From the NCBI GenBank assembly GCA_944323955.1, contig CALUUK010000007.1, positions 1 through 64,000 of the forward strand: a stretch of 64,000 nucleotides of DNA. The letters run 5' to 3'. A program made the translations under genes and the position numbers. The notes beneath the pieces are model-generated. The model was not told the DNA's origin, made no database searches, and worked only from the letters and a program-made list of their open reading frames with translations. Origin of the DNA: Candidatus Gastranaerophilales bacterium (GTDB lineage: Bacteria; Cyanobacteriota; Vampirovibrionia; Gastranaerophilales; Gastranaerophilaceae). This document shows, piece after piece, positions 61,183 to 64,000 of this stretch; position 1 is the first letter of the stretch, and each line of letters opens with the position of its first letter.

Positions 61183-64000
61183 TTACCTCAAAACAGAGAC
61201 GGTTCTGTATTTTTCTATACTGTCATAGGTCATATCGGGGTTATCCATATGGTATTTAAGTGCGGTTAAGTACGCTTTTGCCGTATCAAGTACCGTGAAA
61301 CACGGAGTTGAGTACATTTCCGCAATTGTTCTTATTAAAAATCCTCTGTCTTCTGACCCGTAACGAACGGAATTATTGTTTGTTGTGGGTGTATTAATTA
61401 TGAAGCAAAGTTCCTTATTTTTCATATTGCGCTGCATTTTTTTAATATCAAATTTTTCAATTTCCTTTGATTCTATATTATGCAGCTTTAAGAATTTGTG
61501 GGTACCTGTTGTTGCAATAAGATTGTATCCTAAATCAACCAGAGTTTTTGCTATTTCCACCGAATCTTTTTTATAATGGTCATTTATTGAAATTAATACG
61601 TTGCCCCGTTTTGTTGAAAGTTTATAGCCGGCCGCTAAAAATCCTTTCACGAGTGCTCTTTCATATGATGTGTCAATACCTAGAACTTCACCTGTTGATT
61701 TCATTTCAGGTGCTAAAGCCGGATCTATTCTGTTAAGTTTTTGGAATGAGAAAATAGGCACTTTAGCGCATACAAGGTCGGTTTTTGGTGCAAGTCCAAC
61801 GTTATATCCTTGTTCTTTGATTGATTTTCCTAAAATAGCATCAATTGCAATTTTTACCATGGGTATGTTGGTTACTTTGCTTAAAATCGGTACTGTTCTT
61901 GAAGCGCGAGGATTGACTTCTATTATATATGCTTTATTATCTTTCATAACAAACTGAATATTCATTAAACCTTTGATTTTTAGTGCTCTTGCAATTTTTT
62001 CGGTGTATGAAATAAGATTTTTTATTACTTCTTCGGGAATTGTTTGAGTCGGATAAATTGCAATGGAGTCACCGGAGTGGATACCGGCTCTTTCAACGTG
62101 TTCCGTAATTGCCGGAATTAATACATTTTCTCCGTCAGAAATTGCATCAAGTTCAAGTTCGGTTCCTTCAATATATTGGTCAATAAGTATAGGATGTTCG
62201 TCAGAGAATTTCATTGCACTTTCAATATAAGAAAGAAGTTCATCTTTGTTATAAACAACCTGCATACCGCGGCCGCCGATTACATAAGACGGGCGAACCA
62301 ATAGAGGATAGCCGATTTCTTTTGCAGCTTCAAGTGCTTCCGATTGCTTTCTGATTGCGCATCCTTTCGGCTGAGGGATATTAAGCTCTCGAAGCAGTTG
62401 TTCAAAAAGTTTTCTGTCTTCTGCTATATTTATGGACTCAAGTGAAGTGCCTAGAATCTTTATCCCGCGTTCATTAAGTTTCGGCGCTAAATTAATAGCT
62501 GTTTGTCCGCCGAATTGAACCATAACTCCTTCCGGATTTTCTTTCTCAATTATATTCATTATATTTTCGATATGCATAGGTTCAAAAAATAATTTATCCG
62601 CAACATCAAAATCAGTTGAAAGCGTTTCGGGATTGGAGTTTACTATTAATGATTTATAATTGTTATTTCTGACCTCCCAAGCCGCATGTACGGAACAGTA
62701 GTCAAACTCAATACCTTGTCCTATTCTTATAGGACCCGAACCTAATATTAATATCTTTTTGTCATTTGTATTAGCATTTGTTTCATCAACTTCATTATAG
62801 GTTGAGTAATAATAAGGAGTATATGCTTTAAATTCTGCCGCACAGGTATCAACTATTTTAAATGATGCACTTATTGAATTATCATGGCGGATTTTCTCTA
62901 TTTCTTCAAGCGGAAGCCGGCTGTATTTTGCGATTTCTTCATCGAGAAATCCTTTTTCTTTTGCTTCAAGATACATTTCTGCCGTTAAGGATTCGTTTTT
63001 AAGTTTATTTTCAAAATCTACAAGATTTTTAATTTTATATATAAACCATTTATCGATTTTTGTTATTTTATTTATTTCATCAATACTAATACCGCGGTTT
63101 ATTGCTTCTGCTACTCGGAAAATTCTTCTGTCATCCTGAACATGTAAAAGTGCTTTTAATTCTTCTTCGCTGCTGTCAAGATGCCTGCCTCTTAATAGAC
63201 CTGTATATTTTGATTCTATTGATGTTATAGCTTTCTTAAAAGAACTTTCAAAAGTTCTGCCTATTGCCATAACTTCTCCCGTTGCTTTCATTTTTGTTCC
63301 GAGAATTCTGTCGCCGTGTTTAAATTTATCGAACGGCCATTTCGGAATTTTTGTTACAACATAGTCGATTGCAGGTTCAAATGCTGCAACTGTTTTCTTT
63401 GTTATTGAGTTTGGAATTTCTTCAAGATTATAGCCTATGGCTATTTTTGTTGTAATTTTAGCTATAGGATAACCGGTTGCCTTTGATGCCAATGCAGAAG
63501 AACGGCTTACTCTGGGGTTTACCTCAATAACATAATAATTGCTGCTTACGGTATCAAGTGCAAATTGTACATTGCAGCCGCCTTCTATTTCAAGGGCTTT
63601 TATAATTTTTAATGCTGCATTTCTGAGCATCTGGCATTCTTTATTTGTGAGCGTTTGTGTCGGAGCTACAACAAAACTGTCGCCTGTATGTATACCAATC
63701 GGGTCTATGTTTTCCATATTACATATTGCTATAGAGGTGTTGTTTGCGTCACGTATTACTTCATATTCTATTTCTTTATAGCCTGCAATACTTTTTTCAA
63801 CAAGCACCTGAGAAATCGGGCTTAGAGAGAGACCTGTGTGAACAATATCCTCATATTCATTATAGTTATTAGCAATACCTCCGCCTGTACCTCCCAGTGT
63901 ATATGCAGGACGTACAATAATAGGGAAACCTATTTTTTGTGCGAATTTTTGAGCGTCTTCATAATTAGATACTATATCACTTTCAGGAATCGGTTCATTT
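61183..64000 (-). CDS. carB: Carbamoyl-phosphate synthase large subunit, 5' end cut by window
   Basis: The C-terminal 938 or so residues of CarB, which makes carbamoyl phosphate for pyrimidine and arginine synthesis. The frame runs open to the window edge, and the first codons encode the first ATP-grasp domain (PIIVRPAYTLGGTGGG). The oligomerisation domain follows (LLHVQDDRRIFRVAEAI), then GPIRIGQGIEFDYCSVHAAW, the second ATP-grasp domain (LLVRPSYVIGGRGMQ), and the MGS-like allosteric domain (ALVKGFLAAGYKL, IATTGTHKFL). The true start lies beyond the right edge. No carA is visible in the window. Confidence 0.96.
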   Translation of the reverse strand, partial: NEPIPESDIVSNYEDAQKFAQKIGFPIIVRPAYTLGGTGGGIANNYNEYEDIVHTGLSLSPISQVLVEKSIAGYKEIEYEVIRDANNTSIAICNMENIDPIGIHTGDSFVVAPTQTLTNKECQMLRNAALKIIKALEIEGGCNVQFALDTVSSNYYVIEVNPRVSRSSALASKATGYPIAKITTKIAIGYNLEEIPNSITKKTVAAFEPAIDYVVTKIPKWPFDKFKHGDRILGTKMKATGEVMAIGRTFESSFKKAITSIESKYTGLLRGRHLDSSEEELKALLHVQDDRRIFRVAEAINRGISIDEINKITKIDKWFIYKIKNLVDFENKLKNESLTAEMYLEAKEKGFLDEEIAKYSRLPLEEIEKIRHDNSISASFKIVDTCAAEFKAYTPYYYSTYNEVDETNANTNDKKILILGSGPIRIGQGIEFDYCSVHAAWEVRNNNYKSLIVNSNPETLSTDFDVADKLFFEPMHIENIMNIIEKENPEGVMVQFGGQTAINLAPKLNERGIKILGTSLESINIAEDRKLFEQLLRELNIPQPKGCAIRKQSEALEAAKEIGYPLLVRPSYVIGGRGMQVVYNKDELLSYIESAMKFSDEHPILIDQYIEGTELELDAISDGENVLIPAITEHVERAGIHSGDSIAIYPTQTIPEEVIKNLISYTEKIARALKIKGLMNIQFVMKDNKAYIIEVNPRASRTVPILSKVTNIPMVKIAIDAILGKSIKEQGYNVGLAPKTDLVCAKVPIFSFQKLNRIDPALAPEMKSTGEVLGIDTSYERALVKGFLAAGYKLSTKRGNVLISINDHYKKDSVEIAKTLVDLGYNLIATTGTHKFLKLHNIESKEIEKFDIKKMQRNMKNKELCFIINTPTTNNNSVRYGSEDRGFLIRTIAEMYSTPCFTVLDTAKAYLTALKYHMDNPDMTYDSIEKYRTVSVLR

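Overview
The window (low G+C, AT-rich intergenic DNA) reads as a chromosome segment of a strictly anaerobic, outer-membrane-bearing bacterium. The best overall fit is a gut-type member of Candidatus Gastranaerophilales (Melainabacteria/Vampirovibrionia). The clues are a PilQ secretin and a KdsC-type phosphatase (outer membrane, LPS-type sugar), pyruvate formate-lyase with its activase, and a HydG radical SAM enzyme (fermentative, [FeFe]-hydrogenase chemistry). L27 lacks the N-terminal extension typical of Firmicutes. There are many TPR proteins, frequent TTG starts, and small proteins carrying N-terminal VSFGS-like or internal SFSGK-like stretches. The assignment rests on gene content and remembered family features, not on a search.

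Region 1 (1-13885) is accessory DNA. Three short genes of unknown or moron-like character (150-1573, including an LprI/DUF1311 gene with an in-frame TAG) precede a co-directional podovirus-like virion module. The module holds a portal, a putative scaffold, the major capsid protein, a Bbp16-type cement protein, tail tube proteins A and B, T7 gp13-like and gp14-like proteins, a long coiled-coil protein, a LamG-containing tail fibre, a fibre-associated protein, a DUF1353 protein and a small membrane/coiled-coil protein. No terminase, integrase, repressor, replication gene or endolysin lies in the window, so the element is either cut by the left edge or incomplete. A strong bidirectional terminator (13849-13885) separates it from the host operon.

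Region 2 (13899-25866) is housekeeping: a kdsC-like / TPR / lysC operon on the minus strand, rpsP, mntP, and tRNA-Gly and tRNA-Cys. A type IV pilus or type II-like assembly operon follows (bitopic PilP/GspC-like protein, PilQ, PilB, PilC, DUF6812 protein), then tRNA-Ile.

Region 3 (25997-36146) is anaerobic metabolism and maintenance: pflB with a consensus promoter, pflA, an Hsp20, the operon hydG / ACT protein / UPF0210 / TPR (minus strand), and ispH-rpsA. Region 4 (36231-48291) contains a small protein with a 36-bp direct repeat, uvrA and a lipoate ligase-type gene from a compact divergent promoter pair, and a long plus-strand run: two M16 peptidases (one catalytic, one not), TPR proteins, a thioesterase, a PfkB kinase and a CsaB-like pyruvyltransferase.

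Region 5 (48292-64000) holds a FliA/WhiG-type sigma factor, a GNAT-like protein, a Cys-rich radical SAM protein, rpmA-rplU, a TPR protein next to a cluster of inverted repeats, and trkA-trkH. It continues with an unrecognised three-gene membrane operon (VWA / FHA-like polytopic / zinc-ribbon plus TonB-C-like), aroA, and carB with a 48-residue ORF just downstream; carB is cut by the right edge. Several genes in regions 2 to 4 have a -10 element within 6-13 bases of the start codon and no Shine-Dalgarno sequence, suggesting leaderless or near-leaderless mRNAs.
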